Assembly (NCBI GenBank): GCA_964467985.1
Contig: CAYXTP010000012.1
Span: forward strand, 60,888 to 124,887
Direction: 5' to 3'
DNA length: 64,000 bases
Source of the DNA: GCA-2720975 sp964467985
GTDB taxonomy: Bacteria > Planctomycetota > UBA1135 > GCA-002686595
Both the position numbers and the translations under genes were made by a program. Positions 1 through 8,905 of this stretch are shown one piece after another (the first letter of the stretch is position 1; the number at the start of each line of letters is the position of its first letter). The notes below the pieces were generated by a model. That model did not search any database and was not told where the DNA came from. It saw nothing but the letters and a program-made list of their open reading frames with translations.

Positions 1-935
1 CCACGAGCTACGAAACCTTCAACGAGAGTCAGGGTGATTCCCCCGCCCACGGCGCTATGTTCGCCGAGCCAGAGAGGACTTGACCGACCCGCTTGAGTTG
101 CCAGTAATAGGGATGGATTGGGTAGGGGGCAGAGGTCCACGAACCCATCCAGATCGGACAGGTAGGTGCGTTCCACAAGCCGTTCGGCCACTCCCGCGAT
201 CCAACCAACGGATTGGACTTGTGCCGCGGCCACGGGTTCCCCACCGGCATCCACAACGCGCACCCTCACCGGATCTGCCGCCTCCATTGTGAAGTGAATC
301 GAGTCCTGTTTCGGCTCGAGTTCAACGAGAGCCGCCATGTGCTGAGGAGAAGTCACATAGACATAACTGCCCTGAACACCCAACTTGGGTGCCCGAGGAA
401 AGCCAAAGTGTGCAACGGTCATTGCACTCGAGTTCACGGCCACGTCCAGGCTCTCTTTTCCCCTTGCCGCGTTGCCAATCAGACTCGTCTTCCACCAAGG
501 CGTCTGGCTTGTCCGATTCACCTCAGGCAGGGCTCGCCAGCTCGCAAGAGCCCCCTTCAGCCGCGGCCCGGTCCCTGGGTCGGCCTGCCCCACAAGCACC
601 ATTGAACCCAAGCTTGTCCTCTCCGTGCCGGAAGGTGCTGGTGTGGCTGTGGACAGGTTTCCGCCGTCGCCACCGAGCTGCACTGGAGTGTTCGAGGCAG
701 GACCAGGATTTCCCCGCTTGACCGCAATCGCTGCGGTTCCCAGTGACTTGTCGGCTGGCTCCTCCTCGCCGGGTGGAGTCCTCGCAACGCCGCTGCGCCC
801 GTGATTGACGGAGATCTCCACCAAAGTGGAATCCGAACCGCCAAGCGCACCCACTAGGAAGAGCACGCCTACGACCACAAGCGCGAACGCTGCTCCTAGT
901 AGAAGCCCCGTGGACCTGAACCTAGACCTGTTCAC
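1..935 (-). CDS. Carboxypeptidase-regulatory-like exported protein (C-terminus outside window)
   Basis: An open frame runs uninterrupted from a GTG at 935 to the left edge (more than 310 codons). The start is the first codon after the TAG of the upstream small gene, so the two genes abut and are probably translationally coupled. Residues about 9-29 form one hydrophobic segment (LLLGAAFALVVVGVLFLVGA), a membrane anchor or uncleaved signal. The rest is a low-complexity linker followed by beta-rich sequence; the stretch reading VRVRVVDAGGEPVAAAQV is typical of CarboxypepD_reg / Cna-B-like folds. The N-terminal plan (anchor, Pro/Ser/Thr linker, beta modules) matches the proteins at 45330-47795 and 55979-58171. 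The catalytic or binding role is unknown, and the C-terminus is not visible. Confidence 0.75.
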   Translation of the reverse strand, partial: MNRSRFRSTGLLLGAAFALVVVGVLFLVGALGGSDSTLVEISVNHGRSGVARTPPGEEEPADKSLGTAAIAVKRGNPGPASNTPVQLGGDGGNLSTATPAPSGTERTSLGSMVLVGQADPGTGPRLKGALASWRALPEVNRTSQTPWWKTSLIGNAARGKESLDVAVNSSAMTVAHFGFPRAPKLGVQGSYVYVTSPQHMAALVELEPKQDSIHFTMEAADPVRVRVVDAGGEPVAAAQVQSVGWIAGVAERLVERTYLSDLDGFVDLCPLPNPSLLLATQAGRSSPLWLGEHSAVGGGITLTLVEGFVAR

Positions 936-1109
936 CTAATGAGAGCCATGGTGGGTATGACCGCCGGGCAGTTCGTCCGGCGGGAAGCCCGACCCGCCGA
1001 CGCCGCCCTTCTTGGAGCCTACGGCCTGAACGGACGAGGCCGCAAGACCCACGAGGATCAGTGCCAGGACCCAGATCCGGAGCCGTCTAGTTTGAACGTG
1101 TTGCTTCAT
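936..1109 (-). CDS. Small exported or membrane peptide, 57 aa
   Basis: Start chosen at the internal ATG (MKQHVQTRRL), because it gives a classic N-region followed by a hydrophobic stretch (IWVLALILVGLAASSVQA) resembling a Sec signal peptide with an AxA cleavage site. The mature part would be only about 28 residues, rich in glycine and histidine and ending GGHTHHGSH, which could bind metal. The start lies 23 bases inside the upstream TPR-like gene, and the stop is followed immediately by the GTG of the next gene. No family was recognised. The operon position suggests co-expression with the sigma-like factor, but the function is unknown. Confidence 0.5.
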   Translation of the reverse strand: MKQHVQTRRLRIWVLALILVGLAASSVQAVGSKKGGVGGSGFPPDELPGGHTHHGSH

Positions 1110-2073
1110 TCGTGAGATGCCATGTGAGGGGGCCAAACTGGCCCTCAATTCTAGAAAGGGTCGAGTGGAATACCGGGGACAGAGTGGTTTCTCCATCGTG
1201 AATGGAGTCCGCGTGGAACGCGGCGTAGCTGAAGGCCGCCTGGTCTTCCCAGGCGGCGTGCCCGTTCAAGATGTCAGTAGCAAAGGCTGCCGAGGGCAAG
1301 TCACCGACCTGCAGGCTGCATAGCAGGCCGTTCAACGCATAAAGCGAACTCGTTGGATCTAGCTGCGCCGCTCGCAAGTAGGACTCCGTTGCCGGCCCCG
1401 GTCCTCCTAGATCCTCCTGCGATTGGGCGATCATCGACCACGCACTCGCACGCACGAGGGGGTCAGTCCGCGGCGTCGTACACGCCCGCGCCAGTCGATT
1501 GCCCTCGTAGCGCTCCCCCACATCCATGAGCGCCTTGGCGTGGCAGACGCGCAGGGCGTCCGTGTCCATCAACCGACGCGCCCCGTGAATCAGGCGCAGG
1601 GCCGCGGTCGGGCGCATGGACTCCAGGCCCTGGGATAGCTCGCGGGACAATTTGTATACGGGATCGGATTGTCCTCTCGGGAACCAGGACTCCGGGGGGC
1701 AGGATTCGCCGGACCCCCGACCGACGTCCTGCAGTTGCCTGGCACGGCGGGTGATCTCCTCCGAATCGGGTTCGAGGTCTTGGGAATAATGCGAGAAGTC
1801 AGCCGGACTTGAGGAAGTGATCAAGTGCTGGGACGCCGCCCGCATAACCGTCGCCAGTTCCTCCCGAAAGTGGGTCACGATGTGCTCTTCCGTTGGAGTC
1901 CAACGTTCGCGCCAGGCGCCTTGGATCGGGATGGGGTCGATCACCCCGCTGCCCAATTCGCAGGGAGTCACCCGGAACAGGGCCGAACCCTGCTCTTCAG
2001 CGGCTTCGTTTAGGAGGTCTCGCAACTCCGGATCCAGCGTCCGGGCAGCCAGTGACCGTTCGACCGTACTCAT
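1087..2073 (-). CDS. Helical (TPR-like) protein encoded downstream of a sigma-like factor, 328 aa
   Basis: The start codon overlaps the stop of the sigma-like gene in an ATGA arrangement, showing translational coupling. The protein has no signal peptide. Its C-terminal half (about 180-290) has alternating small and large residues in paired helices, with segments such as ESYLRAAQLDPTSSLYALNG that match the TPR consensus. The N-terminal half (about 1-130) is charged and helical, and resembles the cytoplasmic part of anti-sigma-type proteins only in a general way; no zinc-finger HxxxCxxC is seen. An adaptor or partner for the sigma-like factor is a reasonable inference, not a demonstrated function. 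Confidence 0.6.
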   Translation of the reverse strand: MSTVERSLAARTLDPELRDLLNEAAEEQGSALFRVTPCELGSGVIDPIPIQGAWRERWTPTEEHIVTHFREELATVMRAASQHLITSSSPADFSHYSQDLEPDSEEITRRARQLQDVGRGSGESCPPESWFPRGQSDPVYKLSRELSQGLESMRPTAALRLIHGARRLMDTDALRVCHAKALMDVGERYEGNRLARACTTPRTDPLVRASAWSMIAQSQEDLGGPGPATESYLRAAQLDPTSSLYALNGLLCSLQVGDLPSAAFATDILNGHAAWEDQAAFSYAAFHADSIHDGETTLSPVFHSTLSRIEGQFGPLTWHLTNEATRSN

Positions 2074-2756
2074 GCTTGCTCCATGGGAAAGTCCTCACCT
2101 CGGGCGGCACACTCATGTGCGCCACCGATGGTCTTCATCGCGGATCGAAAGGCCCGTTTCACGCCGGCTCGGCCCACGCCACCCAGGTGGGCGTACTCGT
2201 CCAGGCTGCGGCCCTGGACCAGCAGGAAGTGAAACGCCCGGCGCTCGTCCTCGGGCAGGGCGTTGGCGGTGATGCAGGCCGAGCGCAGGGCCGTGCGTTC
2301 GATGCCGAGTACAGCTTGTAGGAAAAGGAAACGCGGGGAGAGGGGGTCGGGCAGTGGGCGGCGGGCCGCGTCCAATTCCTGGTCCCGGGCGTGCAACGTG
2401 TTGGCCGTGCGACGGAATCCGCGATCGAGCCAGCACTCCAAGGGCAGGGAATGCACACCGGCCAACTGACCAAAGAGAGCGTGGTCGCGACTGATGGCCA
2501 CCGAAGCGCGCTCCACGAAGGGCTGCACGTCGAACAACAAACACGACCTGGTCAACCAACGTTTGGAACGCTCGGCCAGGTCCAAGGGATCGCCCTCGGC
2601 CAGGGCCGCCAGTCGGGCGTTCTCGTCCTTGCCGGCCAGGAAACGCTGGACCTCGGACAGGGTCAGGACGGTCTCGGGCGTCTCCCCGGCCGGACGTACG
2701 GGCGCCGATCCGGGCAGGACGGTTGGGTAGATGCGCGGCTTGGGGCTGGACTGCAT
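2070..2756 (-). CDS. Divergent ECF sigma-70-like regulator, 228 aa
   Basis: The C-terminal third reads like sigma region 4: a helix with LPEDERRAFHFLLVQGRSLDE followed by a helix-turn-helix ending VGRAGVKRAFRSAMK, the form seen in ECF factors (LPxxxRxxxxLxxxxGxxxxEIA...V...L.RA). The N-terminal part (about 30-150) is helical but lacks an obvious region 2.2 DAEDLVQ motif, so it is an atypical member. It is the first gene of a four-gene minus-strand operon, coupled to the downstream TPR-like gene by a four-base overlap. Direct regulation of the exported carboxypeptidase-like protein at the operon end is likely by position but unproven. Confidence 0.55.
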   Translation of the reverse strand: MQSSPKPRIYPTVLPGSAPVRPAGETPETVLTLSEVQRFLAGKDENARLAALAEGDPLDLAERSKRWLTRSCLLFDVQPFVERASVAISRDHALFGQLAGVHSLPLECWLDRGFRRTANTLHARDQELDAARRPLPDPLSPRFLFLQAVLGIERTALRSACITANALPEDERRAFHFLLVQGRSLDEYAHLGGVGRAGVKRAFRSAMKTIGGAHECAARGEDFPMEQA

Positions 2757-3050
2757 AGGCAGGCGGGGCTGCCGAGGGGCGCCCGTCGATCCAACCTAGG
2801 TGCCCGTGGTCAGAACCGGCCCTCGCCAGTCAATGCCCCCCCGGGTGCGGGACCGGCTGAGACGCACTCCCGGGCACCCGCCCGGAAACAGGTCGAGGCC
2901 CGCAGCCCTTGCCCCGCAAGCACTTGCAGCGCACAGCCCGGGCAAGACACGAGTCGGCCCCGGGGGACTCACCGGGCCTTGGGGATCGCCCTCGATTCCC
3001 CTATCCGCGGCCCAGGGTCGGCGGGCTGAGTTCTCCACAGACCGGGCGCG

Positions 3051-4949
3051 CTATCTCATTGCTCGCGTGAGCGCCTTCTGCCCACCCACCACCGGCAGGT
3101 GTAGGTGGCTGTTGGCGAGGTCCACCGTGAGCTCGGTTCCGGGCTTGGGCCGTAGGGTGAAATCGCGATCGCTGGAGAAGATCATCAGACCGATGCTCGC
3201 GCCTTCCGGGATGATCTGATCGTCGGGCTGCAGATCAAAGACCAGATCCACAAACTCACCGGGCACCAGGGGCGTTCCGGGTTCGAGGGACGAGTAGTGA
3301 TCCGGCCCCTTGTGCCCACCCGACTCGTGGCAAGGCCCGTCTAGGGAAGCGTGGTTTTGAGGATCTGCCCAGCCCCTGGAGATGATGTTGTCGTTGATGT
3401 TGCGGCTCTCGGTCCAAGGCAGGGAGACGAGCCAGACGGACAGGTTGGCAGCGGGCTTGCTGCTCGCCAGGCGCAACTTGATGCGCGCGCTTCCTGATAG
3501 GTGGACGGGCTTGGAAAGTGGCTCGGTGGAATAGAGCAGTCTGTGAATCGACTGCTCGGCTGCGGCCATTTTGGCTCCGGTCACCAAGGCGTCATCGACC
3601 AAGGTCTCGCGGGCCTCGCCGCGGGATTGGCGTAGGGTCAACGCACCGCTGCTCTCACCGCCGGCGCCCATGAAGAAGGTCACATCGTGGGCGTCAGGGT
3701 TGGGATAGTCGGCATAGGGAGTGGGCTCATTGCGCTTGGCCCCCTCGCGCACAACCCACGCGCGCGGGTCCTTCTCGACGCCATTCTGCACACCGCAAAC
3801 GTAGCGCGTGAACCAGCGGTTGGTGATCTCCATGGTCGCTCCCCCACCGTGTCCCCCTTGGTGGAAGAAGACCTGGGTCGGCACGCCCTTGGCTTTTAGA
3901 GCCTGGTAGATGCGCACCGTGTGGTTCGGCATCACGTTCCAGTCGTTGAAGCCGTGGGCCATGAGTGCGGCGGCCTTGAAAGAATCCAACTGGTTGAAGT
4001 AGTCGCGGCCGGCCCAGAACTCGTTGTAGTCCCCGTTGACCCGGTCGTGGTGCGCGACAAGCTGCTCATCGCGAACGTCGCAATCGCAAGTCTCGCGCAT
4101 GCCGGGGGCGCCGCTGTTGATGAAGTCGTACAGCACGTCGATGTCTTCGCCCATCCAACCGCCAGGGTGGCGCACCAGGCCGTTGGAGCGGTAGTAGTGG
4201 TAGTAGGACGTGTTGGGCGCGATGGGAATGATGGCTTCCAGGCCGTCCACGCCGGTGGTGGCCGCGGCCAGGGGCAGGGTGCCGTTGTAGGAGGTGCCGG
4301 TCATGCCCACCTTGCCCGTACACCAGTAGGCCTCGACCTCTTCATCACTGTCGATCTCCACGAAACCCTTGGCGCGGCCGTTCAGCCAGTCGATCACGGC
4401 CTTGGGGGCTAGGGCTTCGTTGGCGCCGCCCACGGTCGGGCAACCCTGGGACAGGCCGGTGCCGGGGGAGGCCGAGTGCACCACGGCAAACCCGCGCGGG
4501 ACCCAAGTGCTGATTTGAGAACGAGACATCAATGGACGTCGGCTCTGGAAAGTAATGGCCGGGGCGCTCCGGCGCTTGCGCGGGGCGCTGCCCAGTTCCT
4601 GATCGGGGTTCCAGAAGTAGCTCTTGCCCCCGCCGGCAGTGCCGGAAAAGTAGGGGCTGGTCTCGTAGATCACATGCACGCGCAAGTCTTCGGAGTCCGT
4701 TTGCTCGGGCCGAGTCACGTCCACGTGCACACGATCCAGGGCTCCATCCCCGTCGGAGTCAAACTCGGTCTCCACCCACAGGTCGTGCTGAATCCAATCC
4801 TTGGAGTCCTTGAAGGCGTCCACGACCTGCGACTGACCGTCGACAAATACCTGCTTCGCCTTGCGCCGTCCCTGGGCTGTGGCATCCACCTGGGCCAGGC
4901 AGGAGAAACAGACGAACAGGAGGCCGAGGCGCTGGATGGGATGGGTCAT
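3051..4949 (-). CDS. Secreted X-Pro dipeptidyl-peptidase S15 / CocE-NonD family hydrolase, 632 aa
   Basis: Alpha/beta-hydrolase of the S15/CocE family, which cleaves Xaa-Pro dipeptides or esters. Residues 1-26 are a Sec signal peptide (hydrophobic GLLFVCFSCLAQ, cleavage near ATAQ). The nucleophile elbow is GTSYNG (Ser about 220). The acid is probably Asp in MAHGFNDWNV (about 330-340), and the catalytic His lies in the HQGGHGG loop (about 370). The C-terminal 200 residues contain beta-rich sequence matching the PepX_C jelly-roll (for example VHLSGSARIKLRLASSKPAANL). Length is normal for the family. The gene stands alone, with non-coding GC-rich sequence on both sides. Substrate cannot be read from sequence. 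Confidence 0.9.
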   Translation of the reverse strand: MTHPIQRLGLLFVCFSCLAQVDATAQGRRKAKQVFVDGQSQVVDAFKDSKDWIQHDLWVETEFDSDGDGALDRVHVDVTRPEQTDSEDLRVHVIYETSPYFSGTAGGGKSYFWNPDQELGSAPRKRRSAPAITFQSRRPLMSRSQISTWVPRGFAVVHSASPGTGLSQGCPTVGGANEALAPKAVIDWLNGRAKGFVEIDSDEEVEAYWCTGKVGMTGTSYNGTLPLAAATTGVDGLEAIIPIAPNTSYYHYYRSNGLVRHPGGWMGEDIDVLYDFINSGAPGMRETCDCDVRDEQLVAHHDRVNGDYNEFWAGRDYFNQLDSFKAAALMAHGFNDWNVMPNHTVRIYQALKAKGVPTQVFFHQGGHGGGATMEITNRWFTRYVCGVQNGVEKDPRAWVVREGAKRNEPTPYADYPNPDAHDVTFFMGAGGESSGALTLRQSRGEARETLVDDALVTGAKMAAAEQSIHRLLYSTEPLSKPVHLSGSARIKLRLASSKPAANLSVWLVSLPWTESRNINDNIISRGWADPQNHASLDGPCHESGGHKGPDHYSSLEPGTPLVPGEFVDLVFDLQPDDQIIPEGASIGLMIFSSDRDFTLRPKPGTELTVDLANSHLHLPVVGGQKALTRAMR

Positions 4950-5099
4950 GGTCGTGGAATCCTAGGGGAATGCGGGGCGGCTTGCCTCGCACTAGGGTCC
5001 CGTTACCCATCACACCCCGCAAGCCCCCGGGGCGAGGGCCTTACCCAAGGAATGCACAGGGCGCGGATCCCGATTGGGCCCGCTGGCACCAACCGCGGA

Positions 5100-5369
5100 T
5101 TATTTGCAGCAGCCCGGCGAGCCTTCGATTTTGCCGCACTTCTCACAGCGCGGAGCGGCGTCGTCGCAGCAAGCGTCGCTGCCTTTGACTTCACCGCAGG
5201 CGCACAGGGCAACGTTGGCGGCTTTGGCGCCCAAGTCTTCCTGACAACAACCAGGCGAACCCAATGTCAGGCCGCACTCCGGGCAATCTGCGACGGAAGA
5301 ACGAGTGGATCCGCAGCTAGACAGGGTCGCGGCGGCGAGAAGGCTGAACGAGAGAATGGCTTTCTTCAT
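5100..5369 (-). CDS. Cysteine-rich lipoprotein with three CxxCG...CC repeats, 89 aa
   Basis: The start at the internal ATG gives a perfect lipoprotein signal (MKKAILSFSLLAAATLSSC), with Cys19 as the lipidated residue. Longer in-frame extension upstream lacks any sensible N-terminus. The mature part holds three copies of a short module: CPECGLTLGSPGCC, CACGEVKGSDACC and CEKCGKIEGSPGCC, each C-x(1-2)-C-G-x5-[GS]-x-[AG]-CC. The density of paired cysteines suggests metal binding or thiol exchange at the cell envelope. The gene is divergent from the thioredoxin-FAD selenoprotein, with about 340 bases between the starts. The family was not recognised. Confidence 0.75.
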   Translation of the reverse strand: MKKAILSFSLLAAATLSSCGSTRSSVADCPECGLTLGSPGCCQEDLGAKAANVALCACGEVKGSDACCDDAAPRCEKCGKIEGSPGCCK

Positions 5370-5712
5370 GGGATTGGAGTGGGAAGTGGTGCGCGCTCTC
5401 CAAGGAGAGGTTGGGGGAGCTCTGGGAAGAGTGTGCAGACGGGTGCCCGCAAGCGAAAGGACCTTCGGGGTGCCGGCGTCTGCGTGACAGAAATCGCCTG
5501 TGCAGGGGGTAAGAAGGACGTGCAGGCCTCTGTGCCCGGCACCGGGCGGGTCATCGTGTACCACGGCGTTGAGGGGCCAGGCCGCCTCTTGTGCGCCCAC
5601 GCCACCGATCCGCTCCGCAACAGGCGAGGACCGGGCGCGAGTTTCCCGATGACCCCTCAAGCGCCATGTTGGGCTAGGCTTATCGACCCGGGTCCACAGC
5701 CCCCTAGCTCCC
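5370..5712. other. Intergenic region between divergent genes
   Basis: This 343-base gap separates the cysteine-rich lipoprotein from the thioredoxin-FAD selenoprotein. All frames crossing it are uneven in codon use and lack plausible starts or domains. It presumably carries the divergent promoters. I could not pick out a convincing operator, riboswitch or terminator. Confidence 0.5.
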
Positions 5713-8034
5713 ATGCTTGCCACCAACTTCCTCGTACGCACCGGCCTACCAGCATTGGTCTTGTGCGCGGGCGCCTCCGCTCAAAAACTCGGACACCCCG
5801 CGCCTCCCATTCAGTTGGAACACGCCTTTCAGGCGCCCGCTGCCGAGGCCATCACCCTGGAGCAGCTGCGCGGCAAGCTGGTGGTGCTCGAATTCTGGGC
5901 GACCTGGTGAACGCCCTGCATGGGTGCCGTGCCGCACCTCACGCAGCTGGCTGATGAGCTCAAGGACGACGACATTCAATTCTTGCTGGTGACCGACGAG
6001 TCACCCGAGCACATCGCGTCTTTCCTCGATAACAAGGCCATGCCAGGTTGGATCGGAGTCGACTCGAACAAGGACACGTTCAGGAACTACGGGGTCGAAA
6101 CCATCCCGGCGACCTTCGTGATCGACGCCAACGGAAAGTTGCTGCTCAAGAGTTCCCCGCAGGGACTGACCGCGGACCTGCTACGGCGCATCGTCGAACG
6201 CACGCCCCCGCCTCCCCCGCCAGTGTTTGTCGAACCCGAATCGTTCGAGCAACGGGGTGGTTGGCTTGTGGATCAGCAGGTGATGGACCTGATGGGCTCG
6301 CCCTATGTGCTTGCCCACGGGCTCGGGATCCCGGTGGACGATTGTGTCGGTGAGGTTGTCCTGCCCAGTGCCGGCACCTACCGAGTTTGGGTTCGTACCC
6401 GGGACTGGGTCGCTCCTTGGAGCAAGCCGGGGGCACCGGGCCGCTTCCAAGTCATGCTCGACGGGACGCCTCTGAGGGCCGTCTTTGGAACCGAAGGCGA
6501 AGACTGGCACTGGCAAGACGGTGGCACGCGGGAGTTGGGGAAAGAAGTTGAGGTCAGTCTGCACGACTTGACCGGCTTCGAGGGTCGCTGCGATGCGGTC
6601 CTGTTTAGCGCGGACACGGGTTGGGAGCCGCCGCACGAGGGCCAAGCTCTGGCTGAGTTGCGCGAACGCTGCACATCCCTTGGCAATGAGGTGGTCGAGG
6701 GCGGGGAGTTCGACCTGGTCGTGGTGGGCGGCGGCGTGGCAGGAACCAGCGCGGCCATCACGGCCGCCAGGTTGGGCCTGCAAGTTGCCCTCGTCCAAGA
6801 CCGGCCCGTACTCGGAGGCAACGGAAGTTCCGAAGTGCGCGTATGGCCCGAGGGTCACACCAACCAGGAACCCTATCCGCACGTGGGTGATGTGGTAGCT
6901 GAGTTGATCCGCGAGAAGGGGCCCGGAGACGGGAACTCGCGCGATGCCCACGTCTACGACGATGAACGCAAATTGGCCCTGGCCCGCGCGGAACCGAACC
7001 TGCGCCTCTTTCTGAACCAGCGAGTCAATGCGGCTGAAGCGCCCGAGCAGCACATCATCGCCGTCACAGCTCAGCACACGAGCAGCGGGCAGCGCACCCG
7101 ACTGCGCGGCACCCTGTTCTTGGACTCCACCGGCGACGGCGTGCTGGGGGCACTCGTCGGAGCGGACCACGAAATCACGACCCACGGCCACATGGGGGCC
7201 AGCAACCTCTGGAACGTGGCGACGACTTCCAAGAACGAATTCCAACTGCGGTGCGAGTGCGATGACGAAGGCGATCCATTGTCCCTCGCGTTTGACGTGT
7301 CCGGTGATCCGGCTCCCTTCCCGCGCTGTCCCTGGGCCGTGGACCTCAGCGCACGCAGTTTCCCGGGACGTCAGAAAAAGACGGGCGAGGCCAATCCGCT
7401 CGCACGCCTAGGTGCTTGGTTCTGGGAGAGCGGTTTCGACCTGGATCCCATTCAGGACATGGAGCGCGTGCGCGACTTGAACCTGCGCGCCATGTACGGA
7501 GCCTGGGACACACTCAAGAACGTCGACGGTCTGTACCCCAATCACCGTCTCAAGTGGGCCGCTTACATCGCTGGCAAGCGCGAGTCCCGCCGACTCTTGG
7601 GTGACGTCATTTTGGAAGGTGACGATTTTCGAAACCTGAAGAGCTTTGAGGATGCGTCATTCCCTTGCAGTTGGCATCTGGATCTGCACTTCCCGAACAC
7701 CGCCTACGACGAGGACGCTGACCCTTTCATCGCGGACTACACGCGCAGTGAGGCGTATCGCTATCAAGGACCCTATTGGGCTCCCTACCGCACGCTCTAC
7801 AGCCGCAACATCGACAACCTATTCATGGCCGGGCGCAATATCAGCGTCACCCACGAGGCGCTGGGCGCGGTGCGGGTCATGCGGACCTGCGGCATGATGG
7901 GCGAGATCGTGGGGCGCGCGGCCTCGATCTGCATGCGTCACGAAACAACTCCGCGAGGGGTCTACAGCGAGCACCTGGCAGAGCTCAAAACCCTCATGGA
8001 GAAGCACATCAGACCGGCCCACACGCGCTGGTGA
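5713..8034 (+). CDS. Candidate selenoprotein: thioredoxin/TlpA-like domain fused to FAD-dependent oxidoreductase, 773 aa with Sec66
   Basis: One reading frame from ATG 5713 to TGA 8032-8034 is interrupted only by a TGA at 5908-5910. That codon sits exactly at the first cysteine of a thioredoxin active site: EFWATW-U-TPC, with the resolving Cys at 69. Residues 1-23 are a signal peptide; about 30-160 form a TlpA/AhpC-like thioredoxin fold with the cis-proline loop VETIPATFVID. After a polyproline linker comes a beta-rich segment (about 180-310). The FAD-binding domain begins at VVVGGGVAGTSAA (about 335) and ends with an AGRNISVTHEALG motif typical of pfam12831 oxidoreductases. Both halves are intact, so simple decay is unlikely. 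A hairpin follows the UGA. Conventional calling would start at the ATG at 5920 and lose the signal peptide and active site. Confidence 0.8.
5911..5946 (+). promoter_or_regulatory. Putative bacterial SECIS element after UGA 5908-5910
   Basis: Immediately downstream of the UGA the RNA can fold into a two-part stem. The lower stem pairs 5916-5919 (CTGC) with 5943-5946 (GCAG). The upper stem pairs 5922-5927 (GGGTGC) with 5934-5939 (GCACCT, one G-U pair). The apical loop is CGTGCC. The loop is six bases, has G at its second position, and starts 17 bases after the UGA; these fit the general rules for bacterial SECIS hairpins (16-37 bases, G in the first two loop positions). It has not been tested by folding software. 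Confidence 0.6.
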
Positions 8035-8053
8035 TGCCGCTGTCCGAGGCGCG

Positions 8054-8722
8054 CTAGCTGCGGATGGAGGGACTGATCCGGACCAGACTGCCGCTGCCTG
8101 CGAAGTCAAACGACAACTTCGGGTCGCCTGCCAGCACCACGTCGCCCGATCCGGCGCCGTCGCAGTGCAACTGCTCGACGACGCTTACGCTGGCTTCCCC
8201 GCTACCGAACTTGTTGACGGTCATGCTGGCCGCCCTAAGAGCGAGCAAGTCCACGTTGCCGGAACCCGTCATGCTCAGGTCGACCTCGCTCATCTCGCCT
8301 TCCGCCGTCAGATCACCCGATCCCGTCAGGGACAGGGACAAGCGCCCGCCGTCTAAGCCGAAGAGCGCTGTAGCACCTGATCCGACTCGCTCGACACGGG
8401 TGCACAGGGGCATTTGCACTTCGATCGATGGCATGGGGCTGGGGCTGTAGCCGTCCTTGGTGGACAGGATCAAGCGGTTGCCCCGGACGCTCGTTTCGAC
8501 GTAGTCCATCAGGTTTGAGTCACCGTAGACCGTGACCTTGAACTCCTCTCCTTGCACGACGGTCAGGTCCATCGATCCGGAGCAGGCGACTTCGTAGAAG
8601 TCCACCAGCTCGCGACTCTCAATCACCTCGTCGCCATTGCCGTCAACTCGTAGCGAGTTGAATCCGATCGAACAGGAACTGAAGAAGAGCGAGGAAGCGA
8701 GGAGCAAGTACGAGGCGCGCAT
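8054..8722 (-). CDS. GIN-domain (DUF2807) lipoprotein, 222 aa
   Basis: The internal ATG gives the lipoprotein signal MRASYLLLASSLFFSSC, with Cys17 lipidated. The body is a repetitive beta-solenoid rich in GSG turns (VGSGATALFGL, LTGSGDLTAEG, MTGSGNVDLLA, AGSGDVVLAG), the hallmark of the putative auto-transporter adhesin head GIN domain (DUF2807). These proteins sit on the cell surface; molecular function is not settled. A second member of the family is at 33123-33812. The gene converges on the selenoprotein gene with 19 bases between stops. Confidence 0.85.
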   Translation of the reverse strand: MRASYLLLASSLFFSSCSIGFNSLRVDGNGDEVIESRELVDFYEVACSGSMDLTVVQGEEFKVTVYGDSNLMDYVETSVRGNRLILSTKDGYSPSPMPSIEVQMPLCTRVERVGSGATALFGLDGGRLSLSLTGSGDLTAEGEMSEVDLSMTGSGNVDLLALRAASMTVNKFGSGEASVSVVEQLHCDGAGSGDVVLAGDPKLSFDFAGSGSLVRISPSIRS

Positions 8723-8905
8723 GAGAACAACTCTGAGGTGGGGAAGGGATCGGCCGATCTCCGGGATCAATAGACCGGGCCAATTCGGGATTCAGCCATT
8801 GTGTTGGGAATTCGACGGGCAAAATTGCGCCGAATTCCCCAAGAACTGCCCGATTCGACATTCCCGCCTGCCTGGGGACCGACAGGAATCCCCGCCAGCC
8901 CGCGC

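Noticed and set aside
4476..5954. Long plus-strand open frame (492 codons) opposite the S15 peptidase and lipoprotein genes
   Set aside because: It is antisense to two clear genes, has no domain or signal, and its codon composition follows from the complementary strand.
5920..8034. Starting the FAD oxidoreductase at the ATG at 5920
   Set aside because: This would place the start inside the thioredoxin active site and discard an intact signal peptide and fold upstream; reading through TGA is the better model.
8032..8064. Read-through of the TGA ending the FAD selenoprotein (TRW-UGA-C)
   Set aside because: The frame continues only a few residues with no domain, and the stop is at the normal C-terminus of this oxidoreductase family.
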